The notes beneath the pieces are model-generated. The model saw nothing but the letters and a program-made list of their open reading frames with translations. It had not been told where the DNA came from and did not search any database. This document shows, piece after piece, positions 49,043 through 58,725 of a DNA stretch of 64,000 bases. Position 1 is the first letter of the stretch. Each line of letters starts with the position of its first letter. A program made the translations under genes and the position numbers. The DNA is from Bartonella krasnovii (GTDB taxonomy: Bacteria > Pseudomonadota > Alphaproteobacteria > Rhizobiales > Rhizobiaceae), in assembly GCF_003606345.3 (NCBI RefSeq), contig NZ_CP031844.2, forward strand, positions 1,905,001 to 1,969,000, written 5' to 3'.

Positions 49043-50083
49043 TTAAGCCGCCATTTGGCGTCGTGCAATAATTGTAAGCCCCAACAAAGCTTGGCGGATG
49101 ATAGCTTCACTCAAAAGCGGGTTTTTACGGCTTTCTAAAACAGCAGTTTGAATTTTTTCCATAGCATAGGCAATATGTTCTAACTTCCAATATTTTAAAG
49201 CTTGTTCAACATTTTTTTTCCGTTGAAAAAAAATAGGAGGACGCGCTTGAGAAACCACTGTAAAAGGCGTTTTTCCTTCAACCTCTACCTGATAACGCAA
49301 AAGCTGTAATTGCTGAAAATGCCTTTGTGCTGTACTTAAAATAAAAAAAAGCGCCCCTTGCAATGCTATATGTCGATTAAAATGCGCTTCAAAACCTGAT
49401 ATATCGCCCAATAAAAGAGCATCAATGATTTCATCTTGAGAAAGAGCACTTACATCGCTTACAACAGCTTTCACATCTTCAAGAGTAATATGAACATTTG
49501 AAGCATAAAGACAAAGCTTTTCTAATTCACCTCGTGATACAAGACGATCTACCCCTAAACTTTCATGCAACCATCTACGTGCATCTAAGGAAAGAGTCTT
49601 CTTAAACTGTTCTAAAACCTTATCAATCAAACCGTCAAGAGAACGCATATCATCAGCAAAACAAGGCAAAGCCATTGCATTTTCTGCTGTTTCAATAGCA
49701 TTGCGCAATCCTGTTCCTTTTTTTAAATCCCCTGCCTCAATAAGGATAAAACTTTTCTCTGGTGGTTTTTCAATTAAAAGTTTCAAGGCCGCAAGAAAAC
49801 CCTTTTGATTAGCAGCATTAGAAATCCATATCAAACGGTCTCCCCCAAAAAGCGAGAAAGTACGCGCTTCATTTTCCAAACGTGCGGGATCTTTATCAAT
49901 TTCAGCAGCATCCAAACGGATTGTCGAAAATGGATCTTCTATTGCGACCTTTGTAAGCCTAGCAAAACGTTGGGCACGTTCACAAATAAGACCACGATCT
50001 GGTCCATAAATGAGAACAATAGGAAAAGCACGTGAGAAGCGCGTTAGAAATTGATCAACCTCATGTGCTTTTTTCTGAGCCAC
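49043..50083 (-). CDS. holA: DNA polymerase III subunit delta
   Basis: 346 residues. IVLIYGPDRGLICERAQRF near the N-terminus is the Walker-like start of HolA, followed by RLIWISNAAN and DEIIDALLLGD. The clamp-loader subunit that opens the beta clamp. ATG 50083 lies four bases downstream of the stop of the ABC ATPase gene. Confidence 0.93.
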   Translation of the reverse strand: MAQKKAHEVDQFLTRFSRAFPIVLIYGPDRGLICERAQRFARLTKVAIEDPFSTIRLDAAEIDKDPARLENEARTFSLFGGDRLIWISNAANQKGFLAALKLLIEKPPEKSFILIEAGDLKKGTGLRNAIETAENAMALPCFADDMRSLDGLIDKVLEQFKKTLSLDARRWLHESLGVDRLVSRGELEKLCLYASNVHITLEDVKAVVSDVSALSQDEIIDALLLGDISGFEAHFNRHIALQGALFFILSTAQRHFQQLQLLRYQVEVEGKTPFTVVSQARPPIFFQRKKNVEQALKYWKLEHIAYAMEKIQTAVLESRKNPLLSEAIIRQALLGLTIIARRQMAA

Positions 50084-50087
50084 ACTA

Positions 50088-50882
50088 TTAATCCATTAAC
50101 AGTTCATCATTATCAAGAACTTCCCCGCGAACTTTCTGAAACATATGAATTAAATCATTAACATTCAAGCCCTTACGTTCTTCATGACAGACATCCAAAA
50201 TCACTTTTCCACCATGCAACATCAGTGTGCGATCACCATAATCAAGAGCTTGACGCATAGAATGGGTTACCATAATAGTTGTTAATTTTTTCTCTTCAAC
50301 GATTTTTTCAGTCAACCGCATCACAAAATCAGCCATTCCAGGATCAAGTGCTGAGGTATGTTCATCAAGTAATAAAACATCTGCATGGGCTAACGTTGCC
50401 ATCACAAGACAAACGGCTTGGCGTTGTCCACCAGATAAACTGTCCATAGGATTTTGAATATATGTTTCAAGACCAATACCTAATTGAGCAATTTTCTCTC
50501 GAAAAAATTGTCTTTTGTCATGGTTTAAAGCTGAACGCAAACCACGACGATTTCCTCGAAGAGCGGCAAGAGCCAAATTTTCTTCAATTGTTAAAGAACC
50601 ACAACTTCCCTTTAAAGAATCTTGAAAAACACAGGCGACCTTCCCAGCGCGTTCGCTGACTGATTGCCTAGAAACATTTTGTCCATTGATAACCACTTTT
50701 CCTGTCGAGGGAAGTGTTGCTCCCGCCAAAACACTGAGCAACGTTGATTTACCTGCACCATTTGAACCGATAACCGTAACAAAGCTACCCTGATCAATTT
50801 TGAGGTTAATATCAATGAGAGCCTGTTTTTCCAAAGGTGTTTGCGGTTTAAATGTGACCCCAACATGAAAAAGCTCAATCAC
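50088..50882 (-). CDS. ABC transporter ATP-binding protein (COG1101)
   Basis: 264 residues. Walker A GSNGAGKSTLL, signature LSGGQRQAV, Walker B VLLLDEHTSALDP and the H-loop in MVTHSMRQAL are all intact. The start is GTG 50882 with GGAGGAGG nine bases upstream; it overlaps the permease stop (GTGATTGA). Forms a complete importer with the permease and the binding protein. Substrate unknown; Streptococcus relatives transport tryptophan. Confidence 0.92.
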   Translation of the reverse strand: MIELFHVGVTFKPQTPLEKQALIDINLKIDQGSFVTVIGSNGAGKSTLLSVLAGATLPSTGKVVINGQNVSRQSVSERAGKVACVFQDSLKGSCGSLTIEENLALAALRGNRRGLRSALNHDKRQFFREKIAQLGIGLETYIQNPMDSLSGGQRQAVCLVMATLAHADVLLLDEHTSALDPGMADFVMRLTEKIVEEKKLTTIMVTHSMRQALDYGDRTLMLHGGKVILDVCHEERKGLNVNDLIHMFQKVRGEVLDNDELLMD

Positions 50883-51771
50883 GTTTACGCCTCCTCCAAT
50901 AGCGTGGCACAATAAGGGTTAACACAACCAACAGTGACGTAATCAACTGAAGATCTGTCGACGTATCAATACCAATTCCATTAGCCTCAAATGCAAATTG
51001 CACGGCCACACGATAAAGCACAGACCCCACAATACAGCTGATGATAATCCAAAAAATATTGCGCGTACGAAAGAGCGTTTCCCCAATAATCACAGCAGCC
51101 AACCCAAAAACAATTGTACCAATTCCACCGGTAATATCTGTTGCAATTGCAGTTTGAATATAAAGAGAACCACCAAGCGCAACACAAGCATTAGAAAGCC
51201 CCATACCAAAATAAATCAATGCTGAAGTATGAACGCCTTGCGCCGTCGCCATCTGTGGATTAGCGCCCATTGCACGCATAGCAAGACCTATTTCACTTTC
51301 CAAAAAGCGCCAGATCAAGAATGCCACCACCAGCAATACAGCACCAATGAAAAGAGGACGCACAAAGATATCAGGTAACCCAAAAAAATTATAAAAGGGT
51401 GTTAAAGCCGTATCAGAAAGCGCCAAATTAATATTAGAGCCTCCCATAATCCCCATAATACGGAGATTCACTGTATAAAGTGCTGACATTGTCAAGATAG
51501 AAGCCAAAAGATTCAAAATGCCAAAACGCAAATTCAACAGAGCTGTAACCAAACCTGCTACCATACCCGCACAAAAAGCACATGCCATAGCTATCCATGC
51601 ATTAAAACCTAAAAGAATCAAGACGCCACAGACACAGGATCCAAGAAGAAACGAGCCATCAACTGTCAAATCCGGAAAATCCAAAACACGAAATGAGAGA
51701 TAAACTCCTATAGCCACAAACGCATAAATAAGACCTAATTCCACAGCGCCAGAAAAGGCAAATATATTCAT
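50875..51771 (-). CDS. ABC transporter permease (COG4120)
   Basis: 298 residues, about eight to nine membrane segments, with LSFRVLDFPDLTVDGSFLLG, the typical N-terminal block of this permease family, and ESEIGLAMRAMGANPQMA, the cytoplasmic loop that meets the ATPase. Overlaps the ATPase gene. It follows the binding-protein gene by 71 bases. Confidence 0.9.
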   Translation of the reverse strand: MNIFAFSGAVELGLIYAFVAIGVYLSFRVLDFPDLTVDGSFLLGSCVCGVLILLGFNAWIAMACAFCAGMVAGLVTALLNLRFGILNLLASILTMSALYTVNLRIMGIMGGSNINLALSDTALTPFYNFFGLPDIFVRPLFIGAVLLVVAFLIWRFLESEIGLAMRAMGANPQMATAQGVHTSALIYFGMGLSNACVALGGSLYIQTAIATDITGGIGTIVFGLAAVIIGETLFRTRNIFWIIISCIVGSVLYRVAVQFAFEANGIGIDTSTDLQLITSLLVVLTLIVPRYWRRRKRD

Positions 51772-51842
51772 GTAAAGACAGTCCTCATGAAAACGTAACG
51801 TACTTTATGTATTAAATTGTATTAACACCCTATCAACAAAAG

Positions 51843-52820
51843 TTACTGAATCACTTTTGTTGCACGGTCAATAACGGCCTGCGGGATAACAATCCCTGCC
51901 TTTTTTGCTGCTTTCAGATCAATTCGAATGTCATTATTAGCTGCCTGCACAATATCAATATCACCAGGCTTTTCACCCTTTAGAATACGCACAACCAACT
52001 TCCCAGCATCAACCCCAACATCATAGAAATTCACACCTTGCGTCATAAAAGGCCCACGTCCTATCGTATTCGCATCAACAGTAAATACAGGCATATTGGC
52101 TTCCTGGGCGACCTTTATGGCTCCCTCTAAAACAGACAGAATCGTATTATCAGCAGGAACAAAAATAACATCGACCTTCCCGATTAAAGCGCGTGTTGCT
52201 GCTTGAACATCTGAAGGTTTTGGTGCCGATGAAGGAATGATTTCAATTCCAGTTTTTTTTGCGACATCCTTTAACGTCTTAAGGGTTGAAACAGAATTTG
52301 CTTCAGAAGCATTATAAAGATAACCAATTTTTTTCAAGTCTGGTTTTACTTCCTGCAAAAGTTTAACACTTTCAGCAACATCAATACGATCAGAACTCCC
52401 TGTCATATTGCCGCCAGGCTTGGTCAGCGAAGAAACGATTTTAGCTCCGATAGGATCAGAAATCGCTGCAAAGACGATAGGTATTGTTTTTGTTGCTGCA
52501 AGCATTGTTTGTGCTGAGGGCGTGGTAATCGCTACAATAACATCGGGTTTATCACCAACAAATTTACGTGCAATTTGCGTTGCTGTTGAAATATTTCCCT
52601 GCGCTGATAAAAAGGTCAGTTGAAAATTTTCACCTTGCTTATAACCATTTTCTGCAAGAACATCTTCCACACCTTTACGAACAGCATCCGCCGCAGGATG
52701 GATCATAATTTGTGTTAAAGCAACTTTAACATGTTTAACTTGGTCATCTGCTTTTACAGCACTGTTCATCATAAAAACAGCTGCAACGACAACCCCTAAT
52801 ATACTTATTCTCTTCAACAT
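51843..52820 (-). CDS. ABC transporter substrate-binding protein (PF04392)
   Basis: 325 residues from ATG 52820 with GGAGAGGGG upstream. Signal peptide MLKRISILGVVVAAVFMMNSAVKADD, then VALTQIMIHPAADAVRKGVED, KPDVIVAITTPSAQTMLAATK and PVFTVDANTIGRGP, the ABC_sub_bind family blocks. First gene of the importer unit. Binds an unknown small molecule in the periplasm. Confidence 0.92.
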   Translation of the reverse strand: MLKRISILGVVVAAVFMMNSAVKADDQVKHVKVALTQIMIHPAADAVRKGVEDVLAENGYKQGENFQLTFLSAQGNISTATQIARKFVGDKPDVIVAITTPSAQTMLAATKTIPIVFAAISDPIGAKIVSSLTKPGGNMTGSSDRIDVAESVKLLQEVKPDLKKIGYLYNASEANSVSTLKTLKDVAKKTGIEIIPSSAPKPSDVQAATRALIGKVDVIFVPADNTILSVLEGAIKVAQEANMPVFTVDANTIGRGPFMTQGVNFYDVGVDAGKLVVRILKGEKPGDIDIVQAANNDIRIDLKAAKKAGIVIPQAVIDRATKVIQ

Positions 52821-52998
52821 TATATTCCACCCCTCTCCATGCAAAAATTAAAAAGGGAATAGTTTATTACTAAAAAATCTTCTAAAATCAATCTTTATTT
52901 TATTATATAGACAAAATAAATCAAACTGAGATGATATTTTTTTGTTGCAATTCATAGAAGCCTAAGCCATACAAGCAAAGTATGTATCGAATCGGTGA

Positions 52999-53073
52999 GC
53001 GGGTGTAGCTCAGGGGTAGAGCACAACCTTGCCAAGGTTGGGGTCGTGGGTTCGAATCCCATCGCCCGCTCCA
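52999..53073 (+). tRNA. tRNA-Gly (anticodon GCC)
   Basis: The 7-bp acceptor stem GCGGGTG / CGCCCGC closes with one G-T pair, the D arm carries AGCTCAGGGGTAGAGC, the anticodon arm AACCTTGCCAAGGTT places GCC in the loop, and the T arm is GTGGGTTCGAATCCCAT. The discriminator is T and CCA is encoded. Phage relics follow directly downstream. Confidence 0.97.
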
Positions 53074-53265
53074 TTGAATTTTGATTTATTCGTTCTTGTT
53101 GCATGTAACTTGCCAGCAGGTTTTGTATATTTTGACACTGGCTTTTGTAGCAGTTTATTTTCTTTCACATGATTTTTAAGGGGTTCTCAAAGGATCTTCA
53201 AAGACCTTCCAAAGATCATTTTTTAGATTCGTACTTTTTTCTGAAAAGCTATAGAGCGTTGTTCT

Positions 53266-53457
53266 TCAATCATCGGATAATAATTTTTTAGCCCCAAAAC
53301 AATGGTCATTATTTATATGAAAGTGATTTAAGCGATTTTCTGAGAGATGAGTATGATCGGCTAAGTCACTAAAGCGTGTAAAGTCGGATCGGAAAGCCAG
53401 AGAGACGATTCCTGTTGGTCCGTGACGTTATTTGGCAACGATAACTTGTAACTTTGC
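53266..53457 (-). pseudogene. phage-type DnaB helicase C-terminal relic
   Basis: The minus strand reads KLQVIVAK, a stop, then RHGPTGIVSLAFRSDFTRFSDLADH, the C-terminal KxRHGPTG-x-V block of replicative DnaB helicases. About 60 codons, interrupted. It lies some 200 bases from the tRNA-Gly 3' end, the usual kind of phage integration site. Similarity may extend to about 53540. A separate 84-codon minus frame at 53641-53895 is of uncertain meaning. Confidence 0.65.
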
Positions 53458-53892
53458 TAGGATTATTTTCCCAAAGGCATTTTCCCAACAGTATTTTGTA
53501 TTGCCTCTTACCATCCTGAAGATAGTTTTTTAGTATTGGCGGCAGATCTTTTGCTGTCTTGTATGTTATAGAGGCTTATGCAAAAGAATTTGCGATTGCC
53601 TTTAAGCCAACGGACTTTTTACAGCCCCGGTATTAACAGATCAATGTACAACGACAAAGGAAACAAATGTTAAACAAATCAAAAATTGACTTATCATTAG
53701 AGAATAATTTTTATTCAAAGGTACGTTTTTACCAAAATTGTACCCTAAAATGACAGTTATTGATTTTTCAAATGGCGTATCTTCTGTCAATTCAACATTT
53801 GCTTCAGACACATTCAATATTGTCTCTGCTAAAAAATTACAAGAAACTGTACCTGTAGGCCAAGCAAAATCTATAATAGATTCCTTGTAATG

Positions 53893-54476
53893 CACAAAAG
53901 CTACCTTTAGCTTGGTGGGTTGGACCTCATTCGTCTCATTATAAAGTCGATAAAGTTCTCTTATCTATTGGTTTAGAGCATATTGAAACAGAGGTAGGAA
54001 TAGCGGCTTTAGCGCAAGATATAGACTCACATGTTACTTCTATGCCGGATAACTTAAAAATCAAGGAAGTTGAATCACTTCAAGATTTCAGAGATTACGG
54101 AAATATTATGGCATCCGTCTTCGAGCCTTTTGATGAAGAGGCAGTAAGATTTTATGAAACCATAGGTCATTTTTATAAAAAAGATCCCGATGTAGAGATG
54201 TTTGTTGGGTATATAAATAACAATCCTGTAGCCATATGTTTTTGTATGAAAGCGGATGGCATTGGTGGTGTGTATGATATTGTCACCAATCCAGATTTTC
54301 AAAAAAGAGGCATTGGGACATTCATGACAAAAATTGCTATTAAGCATTTAAAAAGAAAAAAATGTCATGTTATTGGTCTGCAAGCCTCTCACGAGGGAAT
54401 TAGCATTTATAAAAAATGAGGTTTTATAAACTTTGGTGAATTTAAAGTTTATTCCAATAAACACATGGTCATTTAA
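53893..54476 (+). pseudogene. GNAT acetyltransferase pseudogene
   Basis: The plus frame reads LPLAWWVGPHSS, GLEHIETEVG, then FEPFDEEAVRFYETIGH and a GNAT core GGVYDIVTNPDFQKRGIGTFMTKIAI (acetyl-CoA-binding QKRGIGT). After SIYKK a TGA (54417-54419) stands where relatives have Leu in YKKLGF; the rest, GFINFGEFKVYSNKHMVI, continues to 54476. No N-terminal start is seen, and stops lie upstream. If translated, the first ATG (54042) would give a shortened protein. Confidence 0.75.
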
Positions 54477-54806
54477 CGGAAAACTCTTTTTTACTCATCA
54501 CTTAAGAAAATTTATTACTTTCAGCAGAAACCAAATATAACCAACCAATCGATCAATAGCAAATATGATAGGATGAACGAGCTCTCTTTTTTTCACTTAA
54601 GATTGCCTTTTACACACGATATATTAATCGTAAAAATATGTATAAAAGCAATAAATTATAACTTTTCTCTCTCTTCTCTCATTTTTCTTAAATATAAAAC
54701 AACTGTTAAGCTACAATGCGTTAACACTTATCAATCATCAATCCCAAACAGTATATAATAACGAAATAAATCTAAAGAGTGAAAATTTTCATAATAAACT
54801 GTTGTA
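54477..54806. other. intergenic, no feature
   Basis: 330 bases between the GNAT relic and thiD. No gene or RNA recognised. Confidence 0.4.
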
Positions 54807-55661
54807 TCAATCTTTCCACAATGCATAAAAATGGTGAAGTGGACCTCGTCCTTTCCCTACTTTTAAAGCATTTGAGGCCGTTAAAGCGCCATGTAAATAG
54901 TTCTTTGCTTGTTTCACAGCGCAGTCTAAAGGCTGTGTAGGCAATAAAGCTGCAATGGCAGCAGAAATGGTACACCCTGTCCCATGATCATGGGTGGTTG
55001 AAAGACGAGAAGCTTCAAGCATAACAAGATTTTCACGATCACAATAAAGATCTGGACTAGAATAATCATAATTTTCTGTCCTATTTCTGGCAAGCGTATT
55101 CAAATGTCCACCTTTTAACAAAACTGCATGACACCCTAGCGCCAAGAGTCGTGGAGCATATTGATACATAGCCTCTAAAGACCATTGCACGTCACATCCC
55201 AATAACAGTGCAGCTTCAGGCAAATTTGGCGTGATCAAAGTTGACATCGGCACAAGAATATCACGCATAATTTCAATGGCATCAGAGTTTAAAAGAACAT
55301 CACCACTTTTTGCAACCATAACCGGATCAAAAACAATAAAACGCGCTTTATGATAAGCAAGACGTTCTGCAATAACCTTTGCAATTTGGGCATTTGCAAC
55401 CATACCAACTTTAACGGCATCAACGTGGATATCTTCAAAAACAGAATCAATTTGATCTGCAACAAAAGAAGCATCTAATGCCTGAAAAGAACGCACACCC
55501 TGAGTATTTTGTGCAACAACAGCTGTAACCACACTCATACCATAAGTTTTCATGGCTGAAAAAACCTTCAAATCCGCCTGCATTCCAGCGCCACCAGAAG
55601 GATCTGTTCCCGCAATAGATAAAATCCGTGGAATGAAAAGTTCACCTTTTTGTAATTCCAT
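54807..55661 (-). CDS. thiD: hydroxymethylpyrimidine (phosphate) kinase
   Basis: 284 residues from ATG 55661 (MELQKGELFIPRIL). SIAGTDPSGGAGMQADLKVFS is the family N-terminus, AQNTQGVRSFQ the next block, and DHGTGCTISAAIAALL the anion-hole/catalytic Asp block near the end. Phosphorylates HMP(-P) for thiamine. Divergent from the plsC-like gene with 130 bases between starts. Confidence 0.95.
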   Translation of the reverse strand: MELQKGELFIPRILSIAGTDPSGGAGMQADLKVFSAMKTYGMSVVTAVVAQNTQGVRSFQALDASFVADQIDSVFEDIHVDAVKVGMVANAQIAKVIAERLAYHKARFIVFDPVMVAKSGDVLLNSDAIEIMRDILVPMSTLITPNLPEAALLLGCDVQWSLEAMYQYAPRLLALGCHAVLLKGGHLNTLARNRTENYDYSSPDLYCDRENLVMLEASRLSTTHDHGTGCTISAAIAALLPTQPLDCAVKQAKNYLHGALTASNALKVGKGRGPLHHFYALWKD

Positions 55662-55791
55662 CAACCTCTTTCCTTCTGTTTTTAAATATCAGAAAATGAA
55701 TTACTGAAAAAATAGATGCTCGAAAAAAACATAAAGAAGATGTTTTCTTCTGTAAATTATATTATATACGAAGTCTTCTTATAGATATAAA

Positions 55792-56601
55792 ATGGAAAAT
55801 ATAGTGCTTATCCTTCGTTCTATTCTTTTTACATTCGCTTTTTATACCACAACTTTCATACAAATGATTCTTTACGCTCCCGTTTATTTTCTCATGCCCC
55901 GAAAAAAGGCATGGATTGTTCCTAAAACATGGGCGCGCGTTACACTCTTTTTGCAAAAATACATCGCGGGTACACGTTATGAAATCGAAGGATTAGAAAA
56001 TCTTCCCCAAGGGGCCTATATCATTGCTCCAAAGCATCAATCTGCATGGGAAACTTTCAGCCTTGTTCCCTATTTTGATGATCCCACTCTTATTTTAAAA
56101 CGTGAATTGATGTGGATTCCATTGTTTGGCTGGTATATGGCAAAAACACAAATTATTCCCATTAACCGCACAACGCCCATCAAAGCCTTAAAAACAGTTA
56201 TACAAAAAGCAAAAGAAAAAGTAAAACAAGGGCGTCAAATCCTCATTTTTCCCGAAGGGACACGCCGACAACCCGGTCAGGAACCAGATTATAAGTCAGG
56301 AATTGTCGCACTCTATAATGAATTAGAACTTCAAGTGGTTCCGATTGCGCATAATGCCGGCCTATATTGGCCCCGCAATAATTTCCGCCGCTATCCTGGA
56401 ACAATTCGTGTTCGTATTCTTCCTCCAATAGAAGCTGGTTTAAGTAAACGTGACTTTCTAAATCAACTGATCCAAAAAACTGAAGAAGCGTGTGATGAAC
56501 TGCTTCTCTTAGCAGCTCAAGATTCTAATCCTCCACCGTTACCCGCTTGTGCTATTAAAAGGCTTCAAGCACTAAAATATCACGATCAAAATATTGATTG
56601 A
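55792..56601 (+). CDS. plsC: 1-acyl-glycerol-3-phosphate acyltransferase
   Basis: 269 residues. An N-terminal membrane segment, then acyltransferase motif I as KHQSAWET (the usual HX4D with Glu in place of Asp), motif II PLFGWYMAKTQIIPINR and motif III FPEGTRR. Makes phosphatidic acid at the inner membrane. The Glu variant is seen in relatives, as far as I recall. Start ATG 55792. Confidence 0.9.
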   Translation: MENIVLILRSILFTFAFYTTTFIQMILYAPVYFLMPRKKAWIVPKTWARVTLFLQKYIAGTRYEIEGLENLPQGAYIIAPKHQSAWETFSLVPYFDDPTLILKRELMWIPLFGWYMAKTQIIPINRTTPIKALKTVIQKAKEKVKQGRQILIFPEGTRRQPGQEPDYKSGIVALYNELELQVVPIAHNAGLYWPRNNFRRYPGTIRVRILPPIEAGLSKRDFLNQLIQKTEEACDELLLLAAQDSNPPPLPACAIKRLQALKYHDQNID

Positions 56602-56769
56602 TAAAATAATAGTCTCTTTTTAGATGAAACTCAAAGTAACAAATACAGGAGCATCTTTCCATCTTACTTAACCTCTAAGGAAACACCAAAAGTTTGCTTG
56701 CAGCTTATTCCAGAAAAAGAAAGTAATGTGTGAAACACAAAATTTTGTTAAATATACTGATTATAAACC

Positions 56770-57020
56770 GTATCAAGAGAAGAGCAGTTGCAATATTAGA
56801 AGTTAATCAGTAGAATACGGTGGTTGTCTATACATCTATAAGCATAAATATAAGCACAAAAATTGTAATACCTAATGGACTATAGATGATATATTACAAA
56901 CTGTGCAAAGATATGGGGTGGGAGATAAAATAAGGAAATCTCTTTAAAAGAAATGCGTAGATAAACAGCACAATAGCATGCTCTTTTTCAATGAAGAACA
57001 TGATCAACGAATAAGGCATA
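56770..57020 (+). pseudogene. decayed integrase N-terminal relic, copy 9
   Basis: GAGCAGTTGCAATATTAGAAG (about 56782-56802) matches GAGCTGTCGCAATATTAAAAG of copy 5, and CTTTTTCAATGAAGAACATGATCAACGAATAAGGC matches its right end. Between them the match is weak. The remainder of 56602-57239 has no gene; a 90-codon minus frame at 56894-57166 looks spurious. Confidence 0.5.
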
Positions 57021-57239
57021 GCGCAATATCCATGATTGAAAAGATATTGCATGAGGGGCTTTTGCAAGCCACGAAGTTGAACACAAAGGGGAAAATTAAA
57101 GAATGATAGTCTTTTTATCTCAGCAAAAAACGCATACGGCATTAACCATTTCCCCTCTTCTATCATAGACTTAAAAGCTTTTTGTACTAAATTAAAACAG
57201 TTCTAAATCACTGATAAGAAGATATTGGATTTAAACTTA

Positions 57240-58331
57240 ATGCAACGACTCTTTATTAATCTTTTTTTGTCTCTTATTTTGATCTTGACAAGCACTTTTG
57301 CTCTGTCTCAGCCTTTTATTTCTGTTGATGTTACAACTGGAAATATCTTAAAACATCATCAAGCTTTTGAGCGTTGGTATCCTGCTTCCTTAACAAAGTT
57401 AATGACCGCTTATGTTATTTTTCGTGCCATGAGCCACGGAGAAATTTCACCCAACAAACCTATTACCATCAGCGAATATGCCGCAAAAGCACCAGCATAT
57501 CGTTCAGGCTATAAAGCTGGTTCTGTTCTCACACTTGATACAGCCTTAAGTATCACCATGGTTAAATCGACCAATGATTTGGCCATTGCCATGAGTGAAG
57601 CCGTTGCTGGTTCACAGAAAGCTTTTGTGCGCAAAATGAATAGCGAAGCTAAACGTTTAGGCATGTTTGGCACCCATTTTGCGAACGCAAGTGGTTTACC
57701 AGATCCTCAAAACTACTCCACCGCACGTGATATTGCTCTTTTAGCCGTCCAAATACGTCGGGAATTTCCACAATATGCTCATTATTTTTCTATTCCAGCC
57801 ATTGATTTTGGTAATAACCGAAAAATCCAGCATAATTCAAACAACCTCATTGGTCGTTTTTATGGAATAGACGGTATGAAAACAGGCTTTATTTGCGCCT
57901 CTGGTTTTAATCTTGTTGCCTCAGCCACCCGCAATAAACGTACAATTATTGCTGTCATTCTAGGGGCAAACAACATAAGTGAAAGGGAAGAAAAAGCGGC
58001 ACAACTTCTTGAAATAGGATTTTTACATCAAGGAAGCCCCCAACTAACACTCGCAACATTAAAACCTTATGGAAACAACATAACACAAGCCAACAATATG
58101 AGACAACAAACATGCACGCCTGAAGCCATAAAAATGCATGCCAATTCATATGATGATCAAGGAAATATTATTCTCACCTCACCTTTTATCACTGCTCCCT
58201 CTTCTTTTTCTCATCCTTTAGTGGTACATCTCATTCGTAGCCCACAGACACCTAAAATAACAGTAAAACCACTAAGAAAACCCCATAATCCGTATAAAAG
58301 ACGCACAAACTATCCTATAAAAAAGCCGTAA
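57240..58331 (+). CDS. D-alanyl-D-alanine carboxypeptidase (PBP5/6-like)
   Basis: 363 residues from ATG 57240. Signal peptide MQRLFINLFLSLILILTSTFALS, then the three active-site motifs SxxK (PASLTKLM), SxN (KSTNDLA) and KTG (DGMKTGF). The C-terminus is basic (KPHNPYKRRTNYPIKKP) in place of an amphipathic anchor. Trims peptidoglycan pentapeptides in the periplasm. An in-frame TTG start five codons earlier is not expected. Confidence 0.94.
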   Translation: MQRLFINLFLSLILILTSTFALSQPFISVDVTTGNILKHHQAFERWYPASLTKLMTAYVIFRAMSHGEISPNKPITISEYAAKAPAYRSGYKAGSVLTLDTALSITMVKSTNDLAIAMSEAVAGSQKAFVRKMNSEAKRLGMFGTHFANASGLPDPQNYSTARDIALLAVQIRREFPQYAHYFSIPAIDFGNNRKIQHNSNNLIGRFYGIDGMKTGFICASGFNLVASATRNKRTIIAVILGANNISEREEKAAQLLEIGFLHQGSPQLTLATLKPYGNNITQANNMRQQTCTPEAIKMHANSYDDQGNIILTSPFITAPSSFSHPLVVHLIRSPQTPKITVKPLRKPHNPYKRRTNYPIKKP

Positions 58332-58379
58332 GCCACACTTCACAATTTATGATTAATCATTTTGCCCCGTTTCTCCAAA

Positions 58380-58640
58380 ACCACAAATATCGTAAAATTC
58401 TCTCATTTCAAATCCATATCTATTGATATCAATTAAAATCAATCTCTTTCACGTCACAAGGTGGATGAGAATATAGATAAAATAATCAAAGTAAGGAATT
58501 AAAACTCTTTCTATAAGGCCTTTCAAGTGCGAAGAATTATCATAAACATGAATACTAAAAAGTAACATGATTGCACCCGCACTTATCTTTATAAACTTAA
58601 AAGTAGCAATAAAATGGATTTCGTAGGCAATTATCCATCA
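58380..58640 (+). pseudogene. decayed integrase upstream-block relic, copy 10
   Basis: AAATATCGTAAAATTCTCTC followed by ATTTCAAATCCATATC and CAATTAAAATCAATC matches the upstream blocks of copies 4 and 5 closely; the distal part fades (CACTTATCTTTATAAACTTAAAAG). Confidence 0.6.
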
Positions 58641-58725
58641 CATCTTCCTCATGGGCCCCCATTGTGAATGGGGTTGACGTCATAAGATATGTTTCTTTAA
58701 AATACAACCACGGTTGATGATTAAA

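Noticed and set aside
53641..53895. 84-codon minus frame between phage and GNAT relics
   Set aside because: Overlaps the likely start of the GNAT relic on the other strand; no recognisable domain, so not called as a gene.
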